From Bradyrhizobium sp. cir1 (lineage in GTDB: Bacteria; Pseudomonadota; Alphaproteobacteria; Rhizobiales; Xanthobacteraceae), in NCBI RefSeq assembly GCF_014198245.1, contig NZ_JACIHE010000004.1, positions 310,001-374,000 on the forward strand: a stretch of DNA of 64,000 nucleotides, in the 5' to 3' direction. The translations under genes and the position numbers were made by a program. This document shows, in pieces, positions 54,171 to 63,362 of the stretch. Numbering within the stretch: position 1 is the first letter of the stretch; the number at the start of each line of letters is the position of its first letter. Under the pieces are notes generated by a model. That model ran no database searches, had not been told where the DNA came from, and saw only the letters and a program-made list of their open reading frames with translations.

Positions 54171-56642
54171 ATGGGCAAGCGTCTTTGGAGCAAGCGTCGT
54201 GTGTTGATGGCTTCGGTCTCGACGGGGCTGCTGTCAGGGCTGGTCTTTGCGAGCCCTGCCCGGGCCGCGCAGAACGAGGAAACCAACGTCCAGAACCTGC
54301 CGCCGGTCGAGGTGACGGCACCGTCGCAATCGACTGCGAGGCGCACGACGCCAACGCGGCCGGTCGCGCGCGCGGGGGCCTCGTCGTCGAACCGCCCCAA
54401 GCCGCGCATCTACGTCTACCCGACCTCGCCTGGCACCGGCCGGGGTCTCGACGTCGACAAGGTCGCCTCGGCCATCAACGCGGTCGATGCCAATCAGATC
54501 AGGCGGACCGGCTCGCTCAACGTCACCGACGCGCTGCGCGACAACATCGCCGGCGTCAACATCGCTGAAGTCACCGGCAATCCGTTTCAGCCGAATGTCG
54601 AATTCCGCGGCTTCGTCGCCTCGCCCGTCACGGGCACGCCGCAGAGTCTTGCCGTGTACCAGAACGGCGTCCGCATCAACGAAGCCTTCTCGGACGCCGT
54701 CAACTGGGACCTGATCCCGACCGCCGCGATCAGGTCGGTGACACTCGTCACCAACAACCCCGCCTTCGGCCTCAATGCGCTCGGCGGCGCGATCAATCTG
54801 CAGATGAAGGACGGCTTCACCTATCAGGGCGCCGAGCTCGATCTGATGGGCGGCTCGTTCGGCCGCGTCCAGGGCTCGGCGCAATGGGGCAAGACCGTCG
54901 ACAAGAACTACGGCGTCTATGCCGCGCTCGAAGGCCTGCGTGACGATGGTTTCCGCAATTTCTCCCAATCGACCGTGCGGCGCTTCTACGGCGATGTCGG
55001 CTACAAGGAAGGCGACAGCGAATTCCACGTCAACATGGGCCTCGCCAAGAACGATTTCGGCGCCAGCGCCACCGTTCCGGCCGAGCTGCTCGACAAATAT
55101 TGGGGCGCGACCTACACGACGCCGCAGACCACGAGCAACCGCGTCGGCTATCTCAATTTCACCGGAAAGGTCGATGCGACGCCGACGTGGACGCTGGAGG
55201 GTACCGCGCATCTGCGCAGATACGAGCAGAAGCTGGTCGACGGCAATCCGACCGACGTGCAGGAATGCGCCGTTGCCGGGCTGTTGTGCTTCGGCAACGA
55301 TACGACGCCGGCGAACGGCATCAACGGCGTCCAGCTTGCCAATCCTTTTCCAACGGGGACCATTCTCGGCGAGATCGATCGCAGCTCGATAGGCTCGACC
55401 AGCTTCGGCGTGTCAGGGCAGGCCACCAACACCGATCAGCTGTTCGGGCACGACAACCGCTTCGTCATGGGCACCAGCTACGACGCCAGTGTCACGCGCT
55501 ACACCGCGACCGCTGAGATCGGCACGATCGGAGAAAATTACGTCGTCACCGGCAGCGGCATCTTCCTTGGGCCGACCGGCGTACCCGCCCCCGTCGCAGG
55601 TCCCGTCTCGCTGCGGACCGTCAATCAATATAACGGCCTCTACGCGATGGACACGTTCAACGTCACGGATGCCTTCGCCATCACCGGTGGTGGCCGCTTC
55701 AACGTGGCGCGCATCACGCTGGAGGATCAGCTCGGCACCAGTCTCAACGGCGATCACACCTTCACGCGCTTCAATCCGGTGATCGGCGGCACCTACAAGA
55801 TCACGCCGGAGCTGACGGCCTATGCCGGTTATTCCGAGGCCAACCGCGTGCCGACGCCGCTCGAGCTCGGCTGCGCTGACCCGACCAGGCCCTGCCTGCT
55901 CGCGGCGTTTCTGGTTTCGGACCCGCCGCTGAAGCAGGTGGTGTCCAAGACCGTGGAGGCCGGCTTCCGCGGCACCAGGGAGCTGAACATCGGCTCCCTT
56001 GGATGGAAGGTCGGTGCGTTCCGCGCCACCAACTATGACGACATCGTCGCCGTTCCCGCAGTGGGGCGCACCGGTTTCGGCTATTTCACCAATGTCGGCA
56101 GAACGCGGCGTCAGGGGCTCGAGGCCGAAGTCAACATCAAATCATCAACGCTTCAGTTCCAGGCGAGCTATGCGTTCGTCGACGCACGCTATCTCGATGC
56201 TTTCGAGCTCGGCTCCGAAAGCCCGTTCAGGGATCCCGTGACCGAGACGATCCAGGTCCTGCCCGGCGACCAGATTCCCGCGATTCCCCGCCACCGGGTC
56301 AAGGTCGGTATCGACTACAACGTCACCGACGTCTGGAAAGTCGGCGGCAATGCACTGTTCGTCTCGAGCCAGTATTTCGTCGGCGACGAGTCCAACCAGT
56401 ATTCGAAGTTGCCGTCCTACACCGTGTTCAATCTCCACACCTCCTATCAGGTGACGAAGAACGTCCAGCTCTACGGCCGCGTCGACAACATCTTCGACAG
56501 GCGCTACGCCACCTACGGACAGTTCTTCGACCGCGAAGCCGTGCCGAATTTCACCAATGGCGGCGCCGAATTCACCGACCCGCGCTCGCTCAGCCCGGCA
56601 CGGCCGCGCGCGTTCTATGCGGGAATGCGGGTGACGTTCTAG
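54171..56642 (+). CDS. lutH: TonB-dependent receptor (LutH-like candidate)
   Basis: 823 aa from the ATG at 54171. Signal LMASVSTGLLSGLVFASPARA, a TonB-box-like NLPPVEVTAPS, a Pro/Ser/Arg-rich linker, then the plug (VTDALRDNIAGVNIAEVTGN, ALGGAINLQ) and a 22-strand-type barrel ending in Phe (FYAGMRVTF). Two Cys-containing loops (DVQECAVAGLLCFG; LGCADPTRPCLLA) may form disulfides. Only large receptor in a window full of lanthanide genes, so uptake of a lanthanide-chelator complex is the favoured cargo, by inference; the family also covers cobalamin and siderophore receptors. The open frame to 53967 is repeat-derived. Confidence 0.8.
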   Translation: MGKRLWSKRRVLMASVSTGLLSGLVFASPARAAQNEETNVQNLPPVEVTAPSQSTARRTTPTRPVARAGASSSNRPKPRIYVYPTSPGTGRGLDVDKVASAINAVDANQIRRTGSLNVTDALRDNIAGVNIAEVTGNPFQPNVEFRGFVASPVTGTPQSLAVYQNGVRINEAFSDAVNWDLIPTAAIRSVTLVTNNPAFGLNALGGAINLQMKDGFTYQGAELDLMGGSFGRVQGSAQWGKTVDKNYGVYAALEGLRDDGFRNFSQSTVRRFYGDVGYKEGDSEFHVNMGLAKNDFGASATVPAELLDKYWGATYTTPQTTSNRVGYLNFTGKVDATPTWTLEGTAHLRRYEQKLVDGNPTDVQECAVAGLLCFGNDTTPANGINGVQLANPFPTGTILGEIDRSSIGSTSFGVSGQATNTDQLFGHDNRFVMGTSYDASVTRYTATAEIGTIGENYVVTGSGIFLGPTGVPAPVAGPVSLRTVNQYNGLYAMDTFNVTDAFAITGGGRFNVARITLEDQLGTSLNGDHTFTRFNPVIGGTYKITPELTAYAGYSEANRVPTPLELGCADPTRPCLLAAFLVSDPPLKQVVSKTVEAGFRGTRELNIGSLGWKVGAFRATNYDDIVAVPAVGRTGFGYFTNVGRTRRQGLEAEVNIKSSTLQFQASYAFVDARYLDAFELGSESPFRDPVTETIQVLPGDQIPAIPRHRVKVGIDYNVTDVWKVGGNALFVSSQYFVGDESNQYSKLPSYTVFNLHTSYQVTKNVQLYGRVDNIFDRRYATYGQFFDREAVPNFTNGGAEFTDPRSLSPARPRAFYAGMRVTF

Positions 56643-56778
56643 GTACGTCGAGGTCCGGCTGTCTGCGTCATGGGCGGAGAGGGGGGTAGAGCAGACATTG
56701 CTCCGCACCGTCATGCGCAGACAGCTTGCGTAAAATATCCTGCCTCCGGCATCATGGGCCCGGAGGCTTGCTTTTGTC

Positions 56779-57114
56779 GTGTCATTGAAAAACCCGGACG
56801 CCGTCGCCGCTATCGTTGCGGCGCTCCGACACGTTTACGGTGACGAGGTTGCGCGCCTCATGCTCGTCGAGGGCATGAGCCTCGCCAACCTGATCGATGC
56901 GATGTTTTCCTCACCCTTGACGCACCGCGAAGCGATCAGGGCCATCACCGACGGATTGGACGACTTCGTCATTTCGCCGGACCTCGGCCGCATGTGGCAC
57001 CTCAGGTACATCTATGCCGATGAGCCCGGCTCTTTGCATGTCGTGGACATGGAGATCGCCACGCCGAGCGGTACGCTGGTGAGCAAGGACGTCTGGCTTC
57101 GCCTGTCGTCTTAG
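56779..57114 (+). CDS. Hypothetical protein, 111 aa
   Basis: GTG start (reads VSLKNPDAVAAIVAALRHVY). No signal peptide or membrane segment. Contains FSSPLTHREAIRAITDGLDD and a C-terminal strand-rich half (LRYIYADEPGSLHVVDMEIA). GGAGG lies about 12 bases upstream, rather far. No family recognised. Confidence 0.5.
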   Translation: MSLKNPDAVAAIVAALRHVYGDEVARLMLVEGMSLANLIDAMFSSPLTHREAIRAITDGLDDFVISPDLGRMWHLRYIYADEPGSLHVVDMEIATPSGTLVSKDVWLRLSS

Positions 57115-57253
57115 AGAGGCGGCGACCACTCACTCTTCGCTGCGGCGGCGCCTCCCGCGATGGGATGTGAGCCCAGCCACGTTCTACTTCAGGCCGATTG
57201 ACTCAATGTTCATGATTTGTTCTTATGCTGCAAGTCCAGCCAAGGAGCGAGCC

Positions 57254-57568
57254 ATGGACAACCGCATCAATGAAATCCGTAAGATCATCAGGGCGTTACG
57301 TATCAGCATGCGTGAGGCCGAGGCCATCATGCATGAGCAAATCAACCGGGACGAAGACTGCACCTTCGTGGCCGAGGAGGTCATGAAGATGCGCACCGTG
57401 ATGAGCGGGCTCGTCCAGGAGCGGGCTGCTCTCGGGGACACCGACCCGATCGTCGTCGCCAGCCTCTTCGTTCCCCGCCGACGGCCGACGGCACCGCGCA
57501 TCGGCGTCGAGAAGCGCCGCCTCGTTCCGCCAAGCCTTGTACCGCCAGGAGAGGTGGCGCGGGCATGA
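57254..57568 (+). CDS. Hypothetical protein, 104 aa
   Basis: ATG at 57254 with AAGGAG upstream. N-terminal ~65 residues are helical (IRKIIRALRISMREAEAIMH, then EQINRDEDCTFVAEEVMKMR), the C-terminal part is Arg/Pro-rich and basic. No family recognised. Its stop overlaps the next start (ATGA). Confidence 0.6.
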   Translation: MDNRINEIRKIIRALRISMREAEAIMHEQINRDEDCTFVAEEVMKMRTVMSGLVQERAALGDTDPIVVASLFVPRRRPTAPRIGVEKRRLVPPSLVPPGEVARA

Positions 57569-57798
57569 AGGGAGAGAGGCCGACCTACTTCTCCGACATG
57601 CGGGAGCCACCTGAGTTCTTGAAGGCTCTCGAGCACGCGCGGCGCCTGTCCTGCCTCGAAGGCTGGTGCCGCATGCATGTCGAGGCCATCCAGGTCGCGA
57701 TCGATCAATATGCGGAAGCAGCTCTCGGCAATCGGGAGTTCTTCCTCAACAAGCCGCACAGCATCGGCGAGAGTCGCAGGAGCGGCGAGGTGCCGTGA
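57565..57798 (+). CDS. Hypothetical protein, 77 aa
   Basis: Coupled to the preceding gene by an ATGA overlap. Sequence EPPEFLKALEHARRLSCLEG, then WCRMHVEAIQVAIDQYAEAA and a FLNKPHSIG tail. Soluble, helical. Such short genes in pairs are common in Bradyrhizobium; no function known to me. Confidence 0.6.
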   Translation: MKGERPTYFSDMREPPEFLKALEHARRLSCLEGWCRMHVEAIQVAIDQYAEAALGNREFFLNKPHSIGESRRSGEVP

Positions 57799-57982
57799 AG
57801 TCGAGTGGGGGCGGCACCTAACTCCCCCGTTCGGCGAATTGCTGTCGGTGCATTGGCCCGACGCCGTGTCACCGTTGATCTATGTCAAGGCCATCAGTTC
57901 ATTGATGCCGGCCCCATGCTTGGGCGTGCTCGAGGTGGCTCCCGTCACTCATCGGTTCGCACGTGCCATGGGGAGGACCATC

Positions 57983-58252
57983 ATGCATCGCAGCAAGAAC
58001 CGTTCGATCAAGTCCCCGGCAGTTGCAGGCTTCGCCGCCAGCGCTTTGTTGGGATTGGCAAGCCTCACGCTTAGTCCGACCCCGGCTGGGGCGGTGGTCT
58101 ATTGTCAGTACATCGATTATCCGCCGAGCTGCGTCGCCAGGGCCGGCGTCGTGCTCCGGCCGCGTCCCGTCGCTCGCGCTGCAGTCCGCGCCGGCACGGC
58201 GAGCTCAACCAATTGGAACGGCGGCGTCAATCGCGTCGGCGTGCGGCGGTAA
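57983..58252 (+). CDS. Small secreted hypothetical protein
   Basis: 89 aa. Signal peptide SALLGLASLTLSPTPAGA, then a mature part with two Cys (VVYCQYIDYPPSCVARAGVV) and an Arg/Pro/Val-rich tail. GGGAGGA precedes the ATG. Resembles small periplasmic proteins abundant in Bradyrhizobium; role unknown. Confidence 0.65.
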   Translation: MHRSKNRSIKSPAVAGFAASALLGLASLTLSPTPAGAVVYCQYIDYPPSCVARAGVVLRPRPVARAAVRAGTASSTNWNGGVNRVGVRR

Positions 58253-58418
58253 GAACCGCTCCTGAGGTGGCGAACCGGCGTCGCGGAATGCGACGCGCGG
58301 GCCCGTATCATTTGGCGTGCCATCGGTCTTTACCGATCGGAAACCATGTCAAATGATCCGAAAACTTTAACGAAACTACTCGGCGGTCTCTGCGTCAGTT
58401 CGGCGGAGGGGTCGTCCG

Positions 58419-58586
58419 ATGACAGAGCACCAGTTGAGAGAGCGGCAATTCCAGATCGCGCGTTACCGGCGCCTGGAGCGGGAAGTCACCGATCCGCTTG
58501 CGGCGGGTCTGCTTCACAGCATCATCGAGGAGCTTGAAGCGGAGCTGCGCAGGGACGCCCCGGATTGTCACGGGCCGCGTGATTAA
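58419..58586 (+). CDS. Small helical hypothetical protein, 55 aa
   Basis: ATG with GGAGGGG 7 bases upstream. Reads MTEHQLRERQFQIARYRRLE then REVTDPLAAGLLHSIIEELE, ending in HGPRD. Strongly charged, one or two amphipathic helices. Pattern typical of short Bradyrhizobium proteins of unknown function. Confidence 0.6.
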   Translation: MTEHQLRERQFQIARYRRLEREVTDPLAAGLLHSIIEELEAELRRDAPDCHGPRD

Positions 58587-58647
58587 CGCTTTCTTAGCGC
58601 CGATCATGCGGATTATCCGCGGGGAACTACCAGGGGAGACTGCTCCC

Positions 58648-59052
58648 ATGCTGAAGGACGGTACCTACGCGGCGTGGTACAAGACGCCAATCGATCAGGG
58701 CACCGGGATCGTCCATGTTGCAGACGGCCGGATCTGGGGCCGCGACAGCCTGATGACCTATCACGGCTCCTGCAAGGTGGACGGAGATCGCTTCACCGCA
58801 ACCGTGTTGACCAGGCGCCATACCGATGGACGCGCGACGGTGTTCGGCGTGGAGGATGAGCTCACGCTGGAGATCGAGGGGACGTGCCCCGGCAAGATCG
58901 CGACTTACACGGCGACGGCGGGACAGGCGCCGGGAATCGTCCTCCAGGGGACGCTTATCTTGACGGAACAGCCACCGCCGGCACCTGAACAAACCGGGCT
59001 ACCGGCGTTCAATCCCGGCAAGCTTCCAAAGCTGCCGAAGCGCCCGCGCTGA
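58648..59052 (+). CDS. GrlR-like domain protein
   Basis: 134 aa from the ATG at 58648 (GGGGAG upstream). The core resembles GrlR-type small beta-barrel proteins: MLKDGTYAAWYKTPIDQGTG, IVHVADGRIWGRDSLMTYHG and VLTRRHTDGRATVFGVEDEL. GrlR itself is a virulence regulator in enteropathogenic E. coli; rhizobial relatives have no known role. The C-terminal 30 residues are Pro/Lys-rich. Frame open to 58498 is not coding. Confidence 0.65.
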   Translation: MLKDGTYAAWYKTPIDQGTGIVHVADGRIWGRDSLMTYHGSCKVDGDRFTATVLTRRHTDGRATVFGVEDELTLEIEGTCPGKIATYTATAGQAPGIVLQGTLILTEQPPPAPEQTGLPAFNPGKLPKLPKRPR

Positions 59053-59081
59053 CCGCAGTGCTCCATGTCTCCGAGGCGAAG

Positions 59082-59798
59082 CTACGCCAGCAATCCGTCG
59101 AGATCGGAATAGATGACGTCGGCCGTGCGCTGATAGTGCTGCTGAAGCAGACGCACGGCCTGCTCGCTGTCCCTGGCGAGAACCGCCTGAAGGATGTCGC
59201 TGTGCTCCGCACCGACCTTGCGCGCCGGATAGGCCTTCGCAATCGACATCATGCGATACCGATAGAGCCGGTCGGCGAGCTGCTCGCAGAAGCCGAGCAG
59301 CGGCCGTGAGCCGCAAAGACCGATCAGCGTCGCGTGGAAGGCGCGGTGCACCTTCTCCCAATCCGGATTGTCCACGAATGTGTCGGGCTTGAGCGAGCGC
59401 GGCGTACGATCGAGCCGGTGATGCGCAACCAGCAGCGCCTCTTCCCAGGTCTGGGTCGCTTTCTGCATGGACTCGCGAAGCGCCAGACCCTCGACCCAGC
59501 ACCGCGTCTTGGTCAGCTCCTGGAGCTCCTCCTTGCTGACCTCCTTCACATAGAAGCCGCGCTGCTCCATGCCGACGACGAACCCTTCGGTGGTCAGGCG
59601 ATTGAGCGCCTCGCGCAACGGGGTCTGTCCGACATTGTACTGCTCCATCAGGAAGCGCGACTGGAGCTTGCGACCGGGCTCGAGCCGCGTCGTCAGGATG
59701 TCGGCCTTGAGGCGCGCGTAGATCGTGGTCGCCAGCGTTGCCGGTTGGTCGATCCTCGGGCTTGGCAGGTCAGTGCTCATGTCAGTGCTCATGGGCAT
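59082..59798 (-). CDS. GntR-family (FCD) transcriptional regulator
   Basis: 238 aa. N-terminal winged helix (LKADILTTRLEPGRKLQSRF, LREALNRLTTEGFVVGMEQR) and a helical FCD effector domain with metal-ligand-type His/Asp residues (HRAFHATLIGLCGS, EHSDILQAVLARD). Starts MPMSTDMSTD: a tandem repeat gives three possible ATGs (59798, 59792, 59780). Diverges from the aromatic operon at 59926, which it probably controls through the TGTACA sites between them. Confidence 0.85.
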   Translation of the reverse strand: MPMSTDMSTDLPSPRIDQPATLATTIYARLKADILTTRLEPGRKLQSRFLMEQYNVGQTPLREALNRLTTEGFVVGMEQRGFYVKEVSKEELQELTKTRCWVEGLALRESMQKATQTWEEALLVAHHRLDRTPRSLKPDTFVDNPDWEKVHRAFHATLIGLCGSRPLLGFCEQLADRLYRYRMMSIAKAYPARKVGAEHSDILQAVLARDSEQAVRLLQQHYQRTADVIYSDLDGLLA

Positions 59799-59820
59799 CC
59801 ATCAGAATCTCCAGCATTTA

Positions 59821-59883
59821 TGTACATTAGCAGGGCTTCCGCATATTATTTATAAATTTTTGCTTTACGTGTAATTTTGTACA
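59821..59883. promoter_or_regulatory. AT-rich divergent promoter with two TGTACA sites
   Basis: The 127-bp gap between the GntR regulator and the operon is unusually AT-rich here. Two TGTACA palindromes lie at 59821-59826 and 59878-59883, in ATTTATGTACATTAG and ATTTTGTACATATTAAT. FCD-type GntR proteins commonly bind short TGTAC-centred palindromes, so these are candidate operators overlapping the operon promoter. Confidence 0.6.
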
Positions 59884-59925
59884 TATTAATAGGGTGGCGT
59901 TCGCATCCCCCGATAAGGAGACCCG

Positions 59926-60825
59926 ATGTCCGACTTTCCGGTGATGGCCCTGCGCAGCGTCGAGATCACGACGCCGCAGCTTGCCGGCTCGGTCGAGTTC
60001 TACAGCAAGGTCTGGGGCCTCGACGTCGCGGCGGAAGCGGGCGGCACGGTGTACCTTGCCGCGACGGGCAGCGACTTCCACGTCCTCGAGCTCACGCCGG
60101 GGGAGGCGACATCACTCCGCAAGATCAGCTTCCGCGCCCGCTCGCAGGAGGATCTGCACCGCCTGTTCGCGCGTGCGCGGCAAGCCGGCTGTGAGGTGAT
60201 CAGCTCACCGGCACCGTCGCCTGCGCCGTCAGGCGGGACAAGTTTCGTGGTTCGCGAAGCGCAGGGATGCGTCATCGAGTTCGTTCATGGCGATCGCACC
60301 AAGCCGGCGCGCGTGATCGCCGATCGCCCCGAGCGGCTGGCGCATGTCAACATCAACAGCGCCGACATCGAAAAGCTCTCCGCATTCTACCAGGACACCT
60401 TGGGATTCCGGCTGTCGGATCGGTCCAAGCTGATGGCGTTCCTGTGCTGCAACAGCGATCACCACGCGATCGTGCTTGCGGAGGCTTCTCGCAACGGCCT
60501 TAACCACGTGGCCTTCCTCATGCCTGATCTCGAGTCCGTCATGCGCGGCTCCGGCCGCATGGTGGACCACGGTTATCCGATCGGATGGGGCGTCGGCCGT
60601 CACGGACCGGGCGACAACGTGTTCGCCTATTTCGTCGATCCGGCCGGTAGCGTGATCGAATACACAGCCGAGGTCTTGCAGATCGACGACAGCTACGTCG
60701 CGAAGGGGCCGAGCGATTGGGTCTGGCCTCCGGGACGAACCGATCAGTGGGGCATCGCCCCGCCAAAGTCGGAGGCCTGTAAGACGGCGCAGCTCGCCAT
60801 TCCCTTTACGACGGCGCGCGCATGA
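59926..60825 (+). CDS. VOC-family ring-cleavage-type dioxygenase
   Basis: 299 aa with two VOC modules. The C-terminal module has the extradiol dioxygenase metal pattern: His in LAHVNINSADIEKLS, His in NGLNHVAFLMPD and Glu in PAGSVIEYTAE. AAGGAGA precedes the ATG. First gene of a regulator-divergent operon with a flavin hydroxylase and a fumarylacetoacetate hydrolase, which suggests meta-cleavage of a hydroxylated aromatic ring. The exact substrate is unknown; some relatives are not dioxygenases. Confidence 0.8.
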   Translation: MSDFPVMALRSVEITTPQLAGSVEFYSKVWGLDVAAEAGGTVYLAATGSDFHVLELTPGEATSLRKISFRARSQEDLHRLFARARQAGCEVISSPAPSPAPSGGTSFVVREAQGCVIEFVHGDRTKPARVIADRPERLAHVNINSADIEKLSAFYQDTLGFRLSDRSKLMAFLCCNSDHHAIVLAEASRNGLNHVAFLMPDLESVMRGSGRMVDHGYPIGWGVGRHGPGDNVFAYFVDPAGSVIEYTAEVLQIDDSYVAKGPSDWVWPPGRTDQWGIAPPKSEACKTAQLAIPFTTARA

Positions 60826-62444
60826 CGGGTACGGCTGGCGCCATCGACTATGACGTGCTCGTCGTTGGCTTCGGGCCGACCGGCGCCGTTGCCGCAGGCC
60901 AGCTCGGCCGCCTCGGTCATCGCACGCTGGTCATCGACCGGCTCACTGATGTCTACGACAAGCCGCGTGCAATCGCGCTCGATCACGAGATTTTCCGTCA
61001 CTTCGACAATATGGGCCTCGCCGATGCGATCTCGCCCTATATCGAGCCCTTCACCGCATCGGAGCATTTTGGCGTCGACGGCCAGTTGATCCGGCGCATC
61101 GACATGGTCGCAAAACCTTATCCGCTCGGCTACACGCCGAGCATGGTGTTCAGCCAGCCCGCGGTCGAGGCCGAGCTGCGCCGCCACGCGACCGGATTCT
61201 CCACTGTGCGGGCAGAGCTCGGCGTCGAGCTGCTCGATCTCGTTCAAGCGCCCGATCGCGTCGAGGCACGTCTGAAGGACAGGGATGGACGGCACCGTTC
61301 CGTGACGGCGCGCTATGTGCTCGGCTGCGATGGCGCATCGAGCACCGTGCGTCAGATCGCAGGTATTGCGCTCGAGGACCTCATCTTCGATGAACCCTGG
61401 CTGGTGGTCGACGTCCGCGTGAACGAAGACGCGCTTGCGCGCGTGCCGCAATGCTCCGCGCAATTCTGCAATCCGTCGCGTCCCGTGAGCTTCCTCATCG
61501 GCCCGAAGAACCATCGCCGCTGGGAGATCATGCTGCTGCCGGGTGAAGACGCGCGGCAGATGGAGCGGCCCGACAATGTCTGGAAGCTGCTCGCGCCCTG
61601 GCTCACGCCAAATGACGGGGAATTGTGGCGGGCGGCCTCCTATCGCTTCCACGCCCTCGTTGCCGCCGATTGGCGCAACGGCAGGATCCTGATCGCCGGC
61701 GATGCCGCGCATCAGCAGCCTCCCTTCATCGGCCAGGGCATGTGCCAGGGCCTGCGTGACGCCACGAACCTCGTCTGGAAGCTGGATCGTGTGCTCAAGG
61801 GCGTTTCCTCCGACAGTCTGCTCGATAGCTACACAATTGAACGCAAGCAGCACGTCATCGAGCTGACCGGCAAGATCAAGACGATCGGCGAGTCGATCTG
61901 CGAGCGCGATCCGGCAGCCGCCCGGCGGCGCGATGCGCAGATCCTGGCGGATGGCGGCGGCAAGCCGCTGCTCCTGACGCGGCAGGAAATCATCCCGCCG
62001 CTCCGCGCCGGATGTCTGGCGCATCACGAGACGCCGGCGCGCGGCACTCTGTTTCCGCAGCCGCGCATTCCACGCGGCGCAACGACGGGCCTGCTGGACG
62101 AAGTGACCGGTCCCGGCTGGCGGCTGTTCATCGACGGCCGCAGCAATGACGCTGTTTCCATGCTTTCCCTCTGCGCCGCGTGCGCCGACATATCTGTCAC
62201 CGCAATCGCGCCTGCCGGCGCTGGTCGTCCGAATGTGCTCGAAGAGACCGAGGGCGTGCTGGCGAGCTGGTTCGATCGCCACGGTGTCGTCGCCGCGATC
62301 GTGCGGCCCGATCATTACGTCTTCGGCACCGCGCGCAATGCCACCGAGCTCGGCGATCTCTTAGCCGAGATCGACATGCGTCTTCGAGACGTCCCGTCCG
62401 GGCCAGACAATATTCCCGATCTGAAAATGGAGAGAACGCCGTGA
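60822..62444 (+). CDS. FAD-dependent aromatic hydroxylase (MhpA-like)
   Basis: 540-aa class A flavin monooxygenase. FAD motifs: VVGFGPTGAVAAGQLGRLGH at the N-terminus, the DGASSTVRQIAG segment and GDAAHQQPPFIGQGMCQGLR. Resembles 3-(3-hydroxyphenyl)propionate hydroxylase, including a C-terminal thioredoxin-like extension. Would add a hydroxyl to an aromatic acid with NAD(P)H and O2. Overlaps the VOC stop (ATGA) and the next gene's GTG. Confidence 0.85.
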   Translation: MTGTAGAIDYDVLVVGFGPTGAVAAGQLGRLGHRTLVIDRLTDVYDKPRAIALDHEIFRHFDNMGLADAISPYIEPFTASEHFGVDGQLIRRIDMVAKPYPLGYTPSMVFSQPAVEAELRRHATGFSTVRAELGVELLDLVQAPDRVEARLKDRDGRHRSVTARYVLGCDGASSTVRQIAGIALEDLIFDEPWLVVDVRVNEDALARVPQCSAQFCNPSRPVSFLIGPKNHRRWEIMLLPGEDARQMERPDNVWKLLAPWLTPNDGELWRAASYRFHALVAADWRNGRILIAGDAAHQQPPFIGQGMCQGLRDATNLVWKLDRVLKGVSSDSLLDSYTIERKQHVIELTGKIKTIGESICERDPAAARRRDAQILADGGGKPLLLTRQEIIPPLRAGCLAHHETPARGTLFPQPRIPRGATTGLLDEVTGPGWRLFIDGRSNDAVSMLSLCAACADISVTAIAPAGAGRPNVLEETEGVLASWFDRHGVVAAIVRPDHYVFGTARNATELGDLLAEIDMRLRDVPSGPDNIPDLKMERTP

Positions 62445-63286
62445 AACTGAGCACCGTAGCAATCGACGGCCGCACCACCTGGGGCATTATCGAAGGCGAG
62501 ACCTTCTTCGATGTCGGCGCCGTGCTGGCGTCGCGCTATGCCGATCTGAAAGCGGCCATAGGCTCTGGGCTATCAGGTGTTGCGGAGGCAAGAGCTGCCG
62601 CCGCTGCGGTTCCGATCTCGAAAGTCGTCTGGCTGCCGGTCATCCCGAACCCGGACAAGATCCTGTGCGTGGGCCTGAATTACGAGACCCACCGCAAGGA
62701 AACCGGCCGCGCCGAGGTCGATCACCCCACCATCTTCTCGCGCTATGCCAACAGCCAGACCGGACACTTGCAGCCGATCGTGCGGCCGCGCGTCTCGACC
62801 GATCTCGATTTCGAAGGCGAACTTGCGGTCATCATCGGCAAGGCCGGCCGCTACATCTCCCGCGCGGATGCCATGGACCATGTCGTGGGCTATTCCTGCT
62901 ACAATGACGGCAGCATCCGCGATTTCCAGCGTCACACGCATCAGTTCACGCCGGGAAAGAATTTTCCGGACACCGGCGCATTCGGGCCCTGGATGATGAC
63001 GCCTGACGAGCTCGGTCCGCTCGGCGAGCTCAAGCTCCAGACCCGCCTCAACGGGCAGGTCATGCAGGAAGCGCGGATCAAGCAGATGATCTTCGATATC
63101 CCGCGCCAGATCGAATACTGCTCCACGTTTACGCGGCTCGAGCCCGGCGACGTCATCGTCAGCGGGACGCCGGGGGGCGTCGGTGCACGGCGCGAGCCGC
63201 CACTCTGGATGAAGCCCGGCGACGTCGTTGAGATCGAGGTCGAACGCTTCGGCGTGCTCAGGAATGTCGTCGCAGACGAAACCTGA
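62441..63286 (+). CDS. Fumarylacetoacetate hydrolase-family protein
   Basis: 281 aa from a GTG at 62441 that overlaps the hydroxylase stop (GTGA), with GGAGAG upstream. C-terminal FAH fold: KILCVGLNYETHRKETGR, metal ligands Glu/Glu/Asp in DFEGELAVIIG and CYNDGSIRDFQ, and VIVSGTPGGVGARREP. It would hydrolyse or decarboxylate the ring-fission product. Substrate unknown. Confidence 0.87.
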   Translation: MKLSTVAIDGRTTWGIIEGETFFDVGAVLASRYADLKAAIGSGLSGVAEARAAAAAVPISKVVWLPVIPNPDKILCVGLNYETHRKETGRAEVDHPTIFSRYANSQTGHLQPIVRPRVSTDLDFEGELAVIIGKAGRYISRADAMDHVVGYSCYNDGSIRDFQRHTHQFTPGKNFPDTGAFGPWMMTPDELGPLGELKLQTRLNGQVMQEARIKQMIFDIPRQIEYCSTFTRLEPGDVIVSGTPGGVGARREPPLWMKPGDVVEIEVERFGVLRNVVADET

Positions 63287-63362
63287 TCGGACGGCCGCAG
63301 CCGGCGACGGCTGCGAACGAACAAAAAAAGCTCGCAAAGCGGCATCTTCCTGGAGGAACACC

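Noticed and set aside
60744..62315. 523-codon open frame on the - strand
   Set aside because: Shadow of the flavin hydroxylase; no ribosome site or family sequence.
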